Source: Streptomyces actuosus
GTDB taxonomy: Bacteria; Actinomycetota; Actinomycetes; Streptomycetales; Streptomycetaceae
DNA: 64,000 bases
Assembly (NCBI RefSeq): GCF_016921115.1
Contig: NZ_JAFFZS010000002.1
Coordinates: 410,056-474,055, forward strand
Direction of reading: 5' to 3'
Shown: positions 53,766 through 61,319 of the stretch, piece by piece
Layout of the letters: each line of letters starts with the position of its first letter
Position numbering within the stretch: position 1 is the stretch's first letter
The notes under the pieces: model-generated
What the model was told of the DNA's origin: nothing
Seen by the model: only the letters and a program-made list of their open reading frames with translations
Databases searched by the model: none
Position numbers and translations under genes: made by a program

Positions 53766-55421
53766 TCAGTCGACGGTGACGACCACGGAGTGGCGTCCGC
53801 TGGCCCCGTCGGGTCGGGGCCGGGTGCGTTTCTCGGTCTGCACCCGGCCGGTGCGGTCGGTCGCGCGCACGGTGAGGGTGTGGCTGCCCCGGGTGGCCTG
53901 CCAGGGGATGGACCATTGGCGCCAGGTGTCGCGGCTGTCCTCGGCCGCGAGGCGGGCGGTCCGCCAGGGGCCGTCGTCGACGCGGAGTTCCACCCGGTCG
54001 ATGCCGCGGTGCTGGGCCCAGGCGACCCCGGCGACCATGACCGTTCCGGCCGCCGGTCGGGCGAACGGCTTGGGGGTGTCGATGCGCGACTGGGTCCGGA
54101 CCGGAGCGCGGCGGGCCCAGCCCCGCTCGACCCAGTAGGGGTCGTAGGAGCCGAACGTGGTGAGCTCGATGTCCTCGATCCACTTGCAGGCGGAGACGAA
54201 GCCGTAGAGGCCGGGCACGACCATGCGGACGGGGAAGCCGTGCGCGAACGGCAGCGGTTCGCCGTTCATCCCGAACGCCAGAAGCGCGTCGCGCCCGTCC
54301 ATCACCTCCTCCACCGGGGTGCCGATGGTCATGCCGTCCACGGAGCGGGCCACCAACTGGTCGGCCGGACCGCCGCGTGAGGGCGGCTCGACACCGCACT
54401 CGGCCAGCAGGTCCTTCAGAAAGACGCCGAGCCAGCGGGCGTTGCCCGCGTACGGGCCACCGACCTCGTTGGAGACGCAGGTCAGCGTGATGTCGCGCTC
54501 CACCGCCGGGCGCCGGAGCAGGTCGTCGAAGGACAGCGTGACCGGACGCCGGACGCCCTTGCCGTGCAGGCGCAGCCGCCAGGTCGCGACATCGACCTTC
54601 GGCACGACCAGCGCGGTGTCGACGCGGTAGAAGGACGCGTTCGGGGTGACGAAGGGGGTGACCCCGGGGACCCGCAGCGCGGTGCCCGCGGGAACGGGCG
54701 GGGCGGGCGAGGCGGGCACCGGCAGGGCGAGTCGGTCGCGGGAGGCGACCGCGCCGCTGCCGCTCGCCGCGCTCAGCGCCCGGCCCAGGGCCCCGGCCCC
54801 GGCCGACGCGGCGGCGACGGCGGACGCGGCGAGCACGAAGCCGCGCCGGTCCCAGCGGGCCCCGGCCTCCGACGGCGCACGTTCGGCGCCGTTCGCACCG
54901 CCGGTGTCTTCGCCCGCCTCCGCATGCTCCGGCGCGCCGGGTGCCGGAGCGCGGGTCGCCAGGCGGCCCGCGAGGAGCAGGAGCACCGCCGCCCCGACGA
55001 TCCCGCCGACCAGGGAGGGCAGGGCGTCCGACGGGCTGTCGCCCGCAGGCCGGCCGAGGGCCACCACCGCCCCGACAGCGCCGAACGCGACGGCACCGGC
55101 CGCGGCGGTGCGCGGGAATCGCAGTGCCGCCATTCCCAGGACCGCCGCGCACAGTGCCAGTACGACAAGAATTCCGATACGCAGGACGAGTTTGTCGTCG
55201 GTGCCGAAATTCCGGATCGCCCATTCCTTCACGGCGGTCGGCGTGCGGTCGATGACCGCACCGCCGACCGCCACCACGGGACCCGCCTGGGGGCGGACCG
55301 CGACCGACGCCGACTCGGCCGCGGCGAGCGCCGCGAAGCCCGCCACCGCACCCGCGACCGCGCCCGCCGCCGACCGCAGCCGGTCGCGGGAATGGCGTGT
55401 CTTCTTCACGTCGTCGGTCAC
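53766..55421 (-). CDS. Membrane-anchored molybdopterin-dependent oxidoreductase (sulfite-oxidase fold)
   Basis: A 551-aa protein. N-terminal helices (SAAGAVAGAVAGFAALAAAE, VLRIGILVVLALCAAVLGMA, SLVGGIVGAAVLLLLAGRLA) precede a twin-arginine-like WDRRGFVLAASAVAAASAG. The sulfite-oxidase-type domain follows (RRPAVERDITLTCVSNEVGG with the Mo-ligand Cys, GFPVRMVVPGLYGFVSACKW). A C-terminal Ig-like dimerisation domain closes the protein. The substrate is unknown. The GTG at 55421 coincides with the predicted transcription start of the SigK-type promoter, so the mRNA should be leaderless, which explains the missing ribosome-binding site. The fasciclin gene follows. Confidence 0.9.
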   Translation of the reverse strand: MTDDVKKTRHSRDRLRSAAGAVAGAVAGFAALAAAESASVAVRPQAGPVVAVGGAVIDRTPTAVKEWAIRNFGTDDKLVLRIGILVVLALCAAVLGMAALRFPRTAAAGAVAFGAVGAVVALGRPAGDSPSDALPSLVGGIVGAAVLLLLAGRLATRAPAPGAPEHAEAGEDTGGANGAERAPSEAGARWDRRGFVLAASAVAAASAGAGALGRALSAASGSGAVASRDRLALPVPASPAPPVPAGTALRVPGVTPFVTPNASFYRVDTALVVPKVDVATWRLRLHGKGVRRPVTLSFDDLLRRPAVERDITLTCVSNEVGGPYAGNARWLGVFLKDLLAECGVEPPSRGGPADQLVARSVDGMTIGTPVEEVMDGRDALLAFGMNGEPLPFAHGFPVRMVVPGLYGFVSACKWIEDIELTTFGSYDPYWVERGWARRAPVRTQSRIDTPKPFARPAAGTVMVAGVAWAQHRGIDRVELRVDDGPWRTARLAAEDSRDTWRQWSIPWQATRGSHTLTVRATDRTGRVQTEKRTRPRPDGASGRHSVVVTVD

Positions 55422-55427
55422 GTGGGG

Positions 55428-55456
55428 AATCCGGGACCGGATGTCCGGTGGATTGG
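55428..55456 (-). promoter_or_regulatory. SigK-type promoter of the molybdopterin oxidoreductase-fasciclin unit
   Basis: On the minus strand CCAATCC (55456-55450), 16-bp spacer, CGGATT (55433-55428). Six bases then separate the -10 box from GTG 55421, so transcription should start at or next to the start codon. Box sequence and spacing match the promoter of the sigK gene. Confidence 0.78.
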
Positions 55457-55596
55457 TCGTGCGCTCGATCGAAGGAATGTCGGTCTCGGACCGATCCGCG
55501 CGCTCCTCCGCTACGGATGAACCATTCTTCTCGCCGTTCCGTCCGCTCGGTTCGCCGCGACGGCATCCGGAGCGTGACCTCGCGGCGAAGTCGTCC

Positions 55597-55623
55597 GTAA
55601 CAGGTAGGGAGCGCAGGCGTCCA
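55597..55623 (+). promoter_or_regulatory. Candidate ECF promoter of the Asp23-locus sigma gene
   Basis: GTAAC (55597-55601), 16-bp spacer, CGTCCA (55618-55623), 33 bases before GTG 55656. It resembles the common ECF AAC...CGTC pattern and may be autoregulatory. A weaker alternative is GAACC at ~55514 with CGTCCG. It differs clearly from the SigK-type boxes. Confidence 0.4.
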
Positions 55624-55655
55624 AGCCTGAGAGACCGGACGAGAGGAGCCGCCCA

Positions 55656-56252
55656 GTGGCGGGGGCCCGCAGACTGACCGCACCGCCCGGGGCCTACGGC
55701 GACGTGGCCGGGGACACGGACGACTCCCTGCTCGCGGTCCGGGCCGCGGAAGGGGACGAGGACGCGTTCGCCGTCCTCGTGCAACGTCACGGGCCGGCAC
55801 TGATCCGGCTGGCCACCCGGCTGCTGGGCAACCGGACCGAGGCGGAGGACGCGGTGCAGGACGGCTTCATCAGCGCCTGGCGGGCGCTCCCGGAGTTCCA
55901 CGGGCGGTCGTCCTTCGGCACGTGGATGTACCGGATCGTCACCAACCGCTGCCTGAACGTGCTGCGGGGCCGCAGGCACGTGGCGTCGCTGGAACTGGCG
56001 GGGGAGCTGCCGGCCGCGGAGCACTCGGCCTCGCCGGCCCGGATCACCGAGGCCCGTGACGCGGTCCGTGAACTGCGCGACGCCCTCGACCTGCTCTCGG
56101 CCGAGCAGCGCGCCTGCTGGGTCCTGCGAGCATTGGACGGCCGCTCCTACGAGTTCATCGCGGACACGGTCGGCATCAGCCTGGGAGCCGTCCGCGCCCG
56201 TGTCTTCCGCGCCCGCCGTTGTCTGACACAAGCACTGGGGGCCTGGCGATGA
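55656..56252 (+). CDS. ECF sigma factor of Asp23 locus
   Basis: A 198-aa group 4 sigma factor. Region 2 reads DAFAVLVQRHGPALIRLATR, then EDAVQDGFISAWRALPEFHG, then FGTWMYRIVTNRCLNVLRGR. Region 4 reads LSAEQRACWVLRALDGRSYE, then GISLGAVRARVFRARRCLTQ. GAGAGGAG precedes the GTG at 8-nt spacing. It overlaps the next gene, a zinc-finger/Asp23 fusion that probably restrains it. It is divergent from the molybdopterin oxidoreductase gene. Confidence 0.95.
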   Translation: MAGARRLTAPPGAYGDVAGDTDDSLLAVRAAEGDEDAFAVLVQRHGPALIRLATRLLGNRTEAEDAVQDGFISAWRALPEFHGRSSFGTWMYRIVTNRCLNVLRGRRHVASLELAGELPAAEHSASPARITEARDAVRELRDALDLLSAEQRACWVLRALDGRSYEFIADTVGISLGAVRARVFRARRCLTQALGAWR

Positions 56253-56890
56253 CCGCCCACACCGACCCGCCGAACGATCCGTCGCCCCAGGACGACGACG
56301 AGCACCTGCCGTGCGGACGCCTGCTGTCCCGGGTCTGGGACGCCTGGGAGCAGCAGGCGGACGACCCCCACCTGCGGTCCTGCCCGCACTGCCGGCAGGC
56401 CGTGCACGGGCTCGACCAGCTGGGGTCCGCCGTGCTCGGCCTGCGCGAGGAGGAGGCGGCGGACGCTCCCGCCACCGACGCGGCCGTACTGACCCGGCGG
56501 GTCATGGACGTCGTCCGTCTCGAACTGCGCCCCGGGCGCCCACTGCCGCTCGGGGAGCCCGGCGAGGACCTGTGGATCACGGAGGCGGTCGCCGCGCGGG
56601 CCTTGCGGGCCGCCGCCGAGACGGTCGGCGGTGTACGGGCGGGCTCCTGCCGCATCGTCGGCCCCCTCGGCGGCGGCCCGGCGGGCGACCGTGCCGCCGG
56701 CGCGGTCGAGATCGTCCTCGACGTGCACACCCCGGCGGACGCCTTCCTGCCGCACCTGGCGGACCGGGTGCGCGACCGGGTCCGGGACACCGCGGACCGC
56801 GAACTGGGCATGGCCGTCGCGGCCGTGGACATCCGTATCACCGACCGCGTCGACCCGCCGGGCGGCGGGAAGGAAGGGCGTACCCCATGA
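56249..56890 (+). CDS. Zinc-finger anti-sigma / Asp23 fusion protein
   Basis: A 213-aa soluble protein. Residues ~15-60 carry an anti-sigma zinc motif (CGRLLSRVWDAWEQQ, then HLRSCPHC, i.e. HX3CX2C). Residues ~105-205 form an Asp23/Gls24 domain (ITEAVAARALRAAAETVGGV, GAVEIVLDVHTPADAFLPHL, DTADRELGMAVAAVDIRITD). It has no transmembrane segment. The start overlaps the sigma gene stop by 4 bases. The fusion suggests the sigma factor is held by a protein that docks in the Asp23 membrane lattice and is released on envelope stress (inference). Confidence 0.85.
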   Translation: MTAHTDPPNDPSPQDDDEHLPCGRLLSRVWDAWEQQADDPHLRSCPHCRQAVHGLDQLGSAVLGLREEEAADAPATDAAVLTRRVMDVVRLELRPGRPLPLGEPGEDLWITEAVAARALRAAAETVGGVRAGSCRIVGPLGGGPAGDRAAGAVEIVLDVHTPADAFLPHLADRVRDRVRDTADRELGMAVAAVDIRITDRVDPPGGGKEGRTP

Positions 56891-57309
56891 CCTCCGACGG
56901 GCCGCACGTCCCGCATCCCGCGCGCGCCTCCTCCCGCATCGCGCCCGCCGCGCAGGCCCCGGCGCCCGCGCAGGCCTCGCACGCCTCTCTCGTCGAGGCG
57001 GTCGCCAGGGCCGTGGAGGACGTGCCGGGCGTCGCGTTCCTCAAGCCGGGGCTGGCCGCCCGGCTCCGCTCCGCGCTGTCCCGGCCGGATCCGGGCACCG
57101 GGAGGGCTCCCACCTCCGGCGTGCGCCTGGCGACCGGGGCCGACGGCACCGGCCCCTGGCGCGTCGACGTACAGGTCGTGGCGTTGCGCCGGGCCAGGTC
57201 GGTGGACGTGGCCCGCGCCGTCCGGGCGACCGTCGAACGGCACCTGGCCGCCCGGTTCCCCGAACGGCCCGCCCCCCGGGTGACGGTGACGGTCACGGGC
57301 CTGGTCTGA
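56887..57309 (+). CDS. Short Asp23-like protein of sigma locus
   Basis: A 140-aa protein with a Pro/Ala-rich N-terminus and an Asp23-like second half (SLVEAVARAVEDVPGVAFL ... TSGVRLATGADGTGPWRVDV ... DVARAVRATVERHLAARFPE ... RVTVTVTGLV). It is a counterpart to the short Asp23-like gene at 51711. The 4-base overlap with the fusion gene makes a three-gene operon. Confidence 0.8.
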   Translation: MTSDGPHVPHPARASSRIAPAAQAPAPAQASHASLVEAVARAVEDVPGVAFLKPGLAARLRSALSRPDPGTGRAPTSGVRLATGADGTGPWRVDVQVVALRRARSVDVARAVRATVERHLAARFPERPAPRVTVTVTGLV

Positions 57310-57476
57310 ACCCGGGGGCGAGCCCGGGCGCGCGGTCTCCGGGGCCCCTGCCGCCGCTCCGGACGCCCCGGGCCGCGGTACGTCGCCCACGTCAGACGCC
57401 CGGCGGGCGCGGCCGGTCGGTGGCCTCGCGTGTGCCTGCGGGGCCGCGCCCCCGCCCGTGTGGCGCCCGCCGGCCG

Positions 57477-57500
57477 CCCCGTACCCGGGTGGGTACGGGG
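57477..57500. terminator. Strong hairpin between convergent Asp23 and rskA genes
   Basis: CCCCGTACCC GGGT GGGTACGGGG is a perfect 10-bp stem with tetraloop, in the 329-bp gap (57310-57638) between convergent operons. No gene is seen in the gap. Confidence 0.8.
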
Positions 57501-57557
57501 GGCGTACCTGTATGCCGTAGTGCCGCCCGTCGACAGGCAGCGCCGTGCCCTCGGGTG

Positions 57558-57571
57558 CCGTGACGTCACGG
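57558..57571. other. Perfect 14-bp palindrome CCGTGACGTCACGG
   Basis: A perfect dyad around TGACGTCA, 67 bases before the rskA stop, between convergent genes where a promoter operator would not be expected. The same TGACGTCA core forms the arsR operator at 59976-59983. Confidence 0.45.
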
Positions 57572-57638
57572 TGCCGTGCCACCCCGACCGTCCGCCCGCC
57601 CGGCCGGTGACGGACGGGGCCGCACGTCCCCGACCGGG

Positions 57639-58391
57639 TCAGGCGGGGAAGCCGAGACGGGCGATCGGTTCGGAGGTGGGCCGGGCGGAGCCGCCGGCCG
57701 GTTCGAGGGTGACCCCCATGCCGGAGGCCCCGTCGACCGCGCCGCGCAGCAGAACGGCCTGGTCGGCGCGGGCGGGGTCCATCAGCCCGGCGGGCCGCAT
57801 CGTGCCGCCGTCGTCGAACCACAGCTCGTAGACCTTCCCGCCGGGGGGATGCTCCATCCCCGCGACGACGAAGACGGCCCTGTCCTGGCTGCGGGAGACG
57901 ACGACCGTGCCGGTCGCGCCGCCGTCCAGGGTGGTGGCCTGCGCCCGCGCGTCCGGCGCGGCCAGCACGGCGGCGATCTCGTCCGTCTGCCGTTCCGCGG
58001 CGCGTGCCTGACGGAGCGCGTCCTCGGCCCGCTGGTGCTGCCACACCGCGGTCCCGCCGAGCGCGGCGGCCGCCGCGAGGCAGGCGGCCAGCGCCCACCG
58101 GGACAACTGCCGGGCCCGCAGACCGGTCCGGGTCGGGCGGGCCGTCGCCAGCGGGCCCGGAGACTGCTGCCGTACGGCGGTGATCCGGTGCAGCACCTGC
58201 TCGCGCATGCCCGCCGGGGGCGTCACCGCGACGGCGAGTCCCAGGCGGGCCGCGGTGGCGGACAGTTCGGCGGTCTCCTGCGTGCAGGGCTCGCACGCCG
58301 CGAGGTGGTGCTCGAACGTGGCGCGCTCCTCGTCGGGCAGCGCGTCCAGCGCGTAGGCACCCGTCATACGGTGCAGGTCGGCGGTTGTCAC
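57639..58391 (-). CDS. rskA: Anti-sigma-K factor RskA
   Basis: A 250-aa single-pass anti-sigma factor. The cytosolic N-terminal zinc-type anti-sigma domain (RMTGAYALDALPDEERATFE with HHLAACEPC, HX3CX2C) is followed by a transmembrane helix (RWALAACLAAAAALGGTAVW). The extracytoplasmic RskA domain then reads ATTLDGGATGTVVVSRSQDR, FVVAGMEHPPGGKVYELWFD, MRPAGLMDPARADQAVLLRG. Regulated proteolysis of such proteins frees SigK. The GTG overlaps the sigK stop by 4 bases, so the pair is translationally coupled. Confidence 0.95.
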   Translation of the reverse strand: MTTADLHRMTGAYALDALPDEERATFEHHLAACEPCTQETAELSATAARLGLAVAVTPPAGMREQVLHRITAVRQQSPGPLATARPTRTGLRARQLSRWALAACLAAAAALGGTAVWQHQRAEDALRQARAAERQTDEIAAVLAAPDARAQATTLDGGATGTVVVSRSQDRAVFVVAGMEHPPGGKVYELWFDDGGTMRPAGLMDPARADQAVLLRGAVDGASGMGVTLEPAGGSARPTSEPIARLGFPA

Positions 58392-58972
58392 GCGGTCACC
58401 CCCAGGCAGTCACGCAGGCGGATGAGTCCGTCCCGCAGTCGGGTCTTGGCGGTGCCCAGAGGCAGCGTGAGCGCCTCGGCCACCTCGCGGTAGGTCAGCC
58501 CGCGGTAGTAGGCGAGCGTGACGGCCTGGCGCTGGATCTCGGTCAGCGTGCGCAGACAGCGCCGCACCTGCTCCCGTTCCAGTCGGGCCTCGACCTGCTC
58601 GGTGACCTCGTCGAACTCGGGCGTCCGCTCCAGCAGCGCGGCCTTGTGGTCCCGCGCCGCGGCGGCCTCCACCGAGCGCACCCGGTCCACCGCACGGCGG
58701 TGCGCCAGCGTGAGGATCCAGTTGATGGCCGTTCCCCGGTCGGGGCGGTAGCGGGGTGCGGTGCGCCAGACCTCCACCAGCACCTCCTGGGTGACCTCCT
58801 CCGACTGCGCCTGGTCCCGCAGGACGGCGCGCACGACTCCGAGAACGGGACCCGCGACGGCGTCGTACACGGAGGCGAACGCGTCCTCGTCGCCGAGCGC
58901 CACCCGGCCCACCAGCTCCTGGAGATCCGGTTCGGACGAGGGATTTCTGCCGATGTGCACGGCTTCTTTCAC
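58388..58972 (-). CDS. sigK: ECF sigma factor SigK
   Basis: A 194-aa ECF sigma factor of the SigK group. Region 2 reads DEDAFASVYDAVAGPVLGVV, then QSEEVTQEVLVEVWRTAPRY, then AINWILTLAHRRAVDRVRS. Region 4 reads LTEIQRQAVTLAYYRGLTYR, then LPLGTAKTRLRDGLIRLRDC. Start GTG 58972 has GGAGG at 6-nt spacing and lies about 25 nt after the predicted transcription start, which rules out the upstream ATG 58996. Its own promoter (59004-59035) shares both boxes with two other units in the window, so it is autoregulated and directs an envelope-lipid/redox regulon. rskA follows. Confidence 0.94.
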   Translation of the reverse strand: MKEAVHIGRNPSSEPDLQELVGRVALGDEDAFASVYDAVAGPVLGVVRAVLRDQAQSEEVTQEVLVEVWRTAPRYRPDRGTAINWILTLAHRRAVDRVRSVEAAAARDHKAALLERTPEFDEVTEQVEARLEREQVRRCLRTLTEIQRQAVTLAYYRGLTYREVAEALTLPLGTAKTRLRDGLIRLRDCLGVTA

Positions 58973-59381
58973 AGGGGGCCTCCGCGGTCGGGACATCTCC
59001 GGACGTAATCCGATCCCGGTCCGGCAGCGGATTGGTCCTGGAGCCCATGAAATCCCAGGTCCCCGCGGGCGCGAGGTGCTTCGTGCCGGGACGCGCCCGG
59101 AGCGCGGCGCCGTGTGGCGCCGGCGCGGCGCACGCGGGTGGGCAGGCAGGGGCGCGCGGTGCCCGGCCGCGGGGCGCGCGCCGCACGTCGCGAGGGTGCG
59201 GCAGCGCGCGAACGGCGCGGCGGGCGGGAAGAGGGGCTCAGGCCGGAGTGCCGGAGCGTGGTGTGGGCCGGGGTGTGGCACGCGGGGCGCACGCCGGGCT
59301 GTGGCGCGGGCGTACGCCGGTCGTGGCGTGGGCCGGGGCGGCTCGTGCGGGGATCGCGGGCCGGGGGCGGGTCCGGGCCGG
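58973..59381. other. Intergenic region upstream of sigK
   Basis: 409 bp between arsC and sigK on the same strand. It contains the SigK-type promoter at 59004-59035. The remainder (59040-59381) is extremely GC-rich and I see no gene or strong structure. Confidence 0.6.
59004..59035 (-). promoter_or_regulatory. Autoregulatory SigK promoter
   Basis: On the minus strand CCAATCC (59035-59029), 16-bp spacer, CGGATTACG (59012-59004). Expected start near 59000, leaving a ~27-nt leader with GGAGG before GTG 58972. Identical box/spacer architecture is found at 44632 (+) and 55456 (-). Confidence 0.8.
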
Positions 59382-59804
59382 TCACGCCTCCCGCTGGGCG
59401 TCGATCTCGGCGACGAGGGCTTCGACGCGCCGCCCGATCTCGTCGCGGATGGGCCGGACCGCCTCGACGCCCTTGCCCGCCGGGTCCTCCAGAGCCCAGT
59501 CGAGGTACCGCTTGCCCGGGAAGACGGGGCAGGCGTCGCCGCAGCCCATGGTGATGACGTAGTCGGAGGCCTGGACGGCCTCCGTGGTCAGGACCTTGGG
59601 CTGCTGGGCGGCGATGTCGACGCCCACCTCCTTCATGGCCTCGACCGCGGCGGGGTTGACCCGGTCGGCGGGGAGGGATCCGGCGGAGCGGACCTCGATC
59701 CGGTCGCCCGCGAGGTGCTGCAGGAAGCCGGCGGCCATCTGGGAGCGGCCGGCGTTGTGGACGCACACGAACAGCACGGAGGCGAGCGGGCGGGAGGTGG
59801 GCAT
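59382..59804 (-). CDS. arsC: Arsenate reductase, low-molecular-weight phosphatase type
   Basis: A 140-aa protein reducing As(V) to As(III). P-loop VCVHNAGRSQMAAG carries the nucleophilic Cys in CX5R form (CVHNAGR). The downstream redox cysteine is in MGCGDACPVFPG, and the Asp loop in DWALEDPAGKG, as in thioredoxin-coupled ArsC enzymes. ATG 59804 has AAGGAAGA five bases upstream. It is divergent from the arsR-aquaporin unit across a 167-bp region, typical of an ars island. Confidence 0.95.
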   Translation of the reverse strand: MPTSRPLASVLFVCVHNAGRSQMAAGFLQHLAGDRIEVRSAGSLPADRVNPAAVEAMKEVGVDIAAQQPKVLTTEAVQASDYVITMGCGDACPVFPGKRYLDWALEDPAGKGVEAVRPIRDEIGRRVEALVAEIDAQREA

Positions 59805-59963
59805 CGGTTCTTCCTTCGCTGAGCGGTGCGACGGCGGCACGGGGCGAGCGGCGTCGCGCCCGTTTGGCGGGCACCACCCCCGCCGTCGGGGTCCCGGCCG
59901 ACGGTGACCGCCGCCGGGGCCTTCCGGCGGGCGGTGTGCGGGGAGGGCGCGAGTCGTGACAGT

Positions 59964-59995
59964 ATCAGTCCATGCTGACGTCAGTCGATGCTGAT
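59964..59995. promoter_or_regulatory. ArsR operator overlapping the arsR start
   Basis: Outer arms ATCAG (59964-59968) and CTGAT (59991-59995) flank the perfect palindrome CTGACGTCAG (59975-59984). ATG 59972 lies inside the dyad, and a CAGTAT -10-like box (59960-59965) ends six bases before the ATG. The arsR mRNA is therefore probably leaderless and repressed by steric block. Confidence 0.7.
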
Positions 59996-60286
59996 CTGAT
60001 GCGGGTTCTGGCCGACCCGCTCCGGCTCCGGATCGTGTCCCTGCTCGCCCGGGAGACGCTCTGCACCACGCATCTGGTGGAGGAGACCGGTGCCAGGCAG
60101 ACCAACCTGTCCAACCATCTGAAGGTCCTGCGCGAGGCCGGGGTGGTCGAGACCGAACCGTGCGGGCGGTGGACGTACTACCGGCTCAGGCCGGAGGTCG
60201 TCGACGCGCTCGCCGGCCGGTTCGCCGCGCTCGCGGAGACGGCGAGGGCCACCGCCGAGAACGACGTCAAACGGTCCTGCCCCTGA
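59972..60286 (+). CDS. arsR: ArsR-family arsenite-responsive repressor (arsR1)
   Basis: A 104-aa winged-helix repressor (LADPLRLRIVSLLARETLCT ... ARQTNLSNHLKVLREAGVVE ... WTYYRLRPEVVDAL). Candidate As(III) thiols are Cys31, Cys64 and Cys103, a pattern different from the CXC site of the second arsR at 61320. ATG 59972 sits in the operator and is probably the first base of the mRNA; ATG 59999 is an alternative. It heads the aquaporin gene 64 bp downstream. Confidence 0.92.
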   Translation: MLTSVDADLMRVLADPLRLRIVSLLARETLCTTHLVEETGARQTNLSNHLKVLREAGVVETEPCGRWTYYRLRPEVVDALAGRFAALAETARATAENDVKRSCP

Positions 60287-60350
60287 TGCGCCGCCGCCGA
60301 CCCGCCACCCACCGTCCCGCCCGCCCGGGGACACACCGAGGAGTTCCGCG

Positions 60351-61217
60351 TTGACCGCCACCCCCGAGAGCACCGCCGGGCCGACGCCCGCGGCAGCCGC
60401 CGCGCCCGCGCCGTTCGTCCCCGCCCAGGCCGTCCCCGCGTCGAGCGTCGCCGCGCCGAGCATCCCCGCACCGAGCGACTCCGCCCCGGCGGTCGTCGCG
60501 CGGGCCGTTCCGTCGCGCCGGCCGCTGGTCGCCCGGGTCGCGGCGGAACTGGTCGGCACGGCGGCGCTGGTCGCGGTCGTGGTCGGCTCCGGCATCCAGG
60601 CGACGGCGCTGACCGGCGACGTCGGCCTTCAGCTGCTGGCCAACTCCACGGCCACCGTTTTCGGGCTCGGGGTGCTCATCCTGCTCCTCGGCCCGGTCTC
60701 CGGGGCGCACTTCAACCCCGTCGTCACGCTCGCCGAATGCTGGACCGCCCGCCGCGGCGGCGCCGGGGTCACGCTGCGGGAGGCGGCGATGTACGTCCCC
60801 GCGCAGACGGCCGGCGGCGTTGCGGGCGCCGTCCTGGCGGACGCGATGTTCGGCGAGCCCCTGGTGCGCTGGTCCACCCACGACCGCTCCGCCGGGCACC
60901 TGCTGCTGGGTGAGGTGGTGGCGACGGCCGGACTGGTGCTGCTGATCTTCGGCCTCGCCCGCACCGACCGCCTGCGCTTCGCGCCGGTCGCGGTCGCCTC
61001 CTACATCGGTGCCGCGTACTGGTTCACGTCGTCCACGTCCTTCGCCAACCCGGCGGTGACCGTCGGCCGCGCCTTCACGGACACCTTCGCGGGCATCGCG
61101 CCCGGCTCGGTCGCCGGGTTCGTCGTCATGCAGGTTGTCGGCGGCGTGCTCGGCCTGGCTCTGGTCGCGCTGGTCTTCCCGCCGGAGGGGACGGGCGGCG
61201 AGCGCTCCGCCGGGTGA
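60351..61217 (+). CDS. MIP/aquaporin-family channel of ars island
   Basis: A 288-aa six-helix channel with a ~50-residue Ala/Pro-rich cytoplasmic N-terminus. The two pore half-helices are SGAHFNPVVTLAE (NPV instead of NPA) and SFANPAVTVGRAFTDTFAGI (NPA). In ars operons lacking ArsB/Acr3, aquaglyceroporins let As(III) made by ArsC leave down its gradient (shown for Sinorhizobium AqpS), and the same job fits here. The TTG start at 60351 is supported by GAGGAG at 7-nt spacing; no ATG or GTG does better. Confidence 0.9.
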   Translation: MTATPESTAGPTPAAAAAPAPFVPAQAVPASSVAAPSIPAPSDSAPAVVARAVPSRRPLVARVAAELVGTAALVAVVVGSGIQATALTGDVGLQLLANSTATVFGLGVLILLLGPVSGAHFNPVVTLAECWTARRGGAGVTLREAAMYVPAQTAGGVAGAVLADAMFGEPLVRWSTHDRSAGHLLLGEVVATAGLVLLIFGLARTDRLRFAPVAVASYIGAAYWFTSSTSFANPAVTVGRAFTDTFAGIAPGSVAGFVVMQVVGGVLGLALVALVFPPEGTGGERSAG

Positions 61218-61319
61218 CGCCGGGCACCAGGCCGCCCCGGTCCGTCCCGCACGGCCCCCCGGCCCTTCGTTCTCGGGCCCGCCGCTCTCCGGCCCGCCGT
61301 GCCGGGGCGCCGGCCGGGC

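Noticed and set aside
53032..55800. Long minus-strand frame overlapping the molybdopterin oxidoreductase and fasciclin genes
   Set aside because: It is frame-shifted relative to the genuine minus-strand genes and has a low-complexity Arg/Gly sequence.
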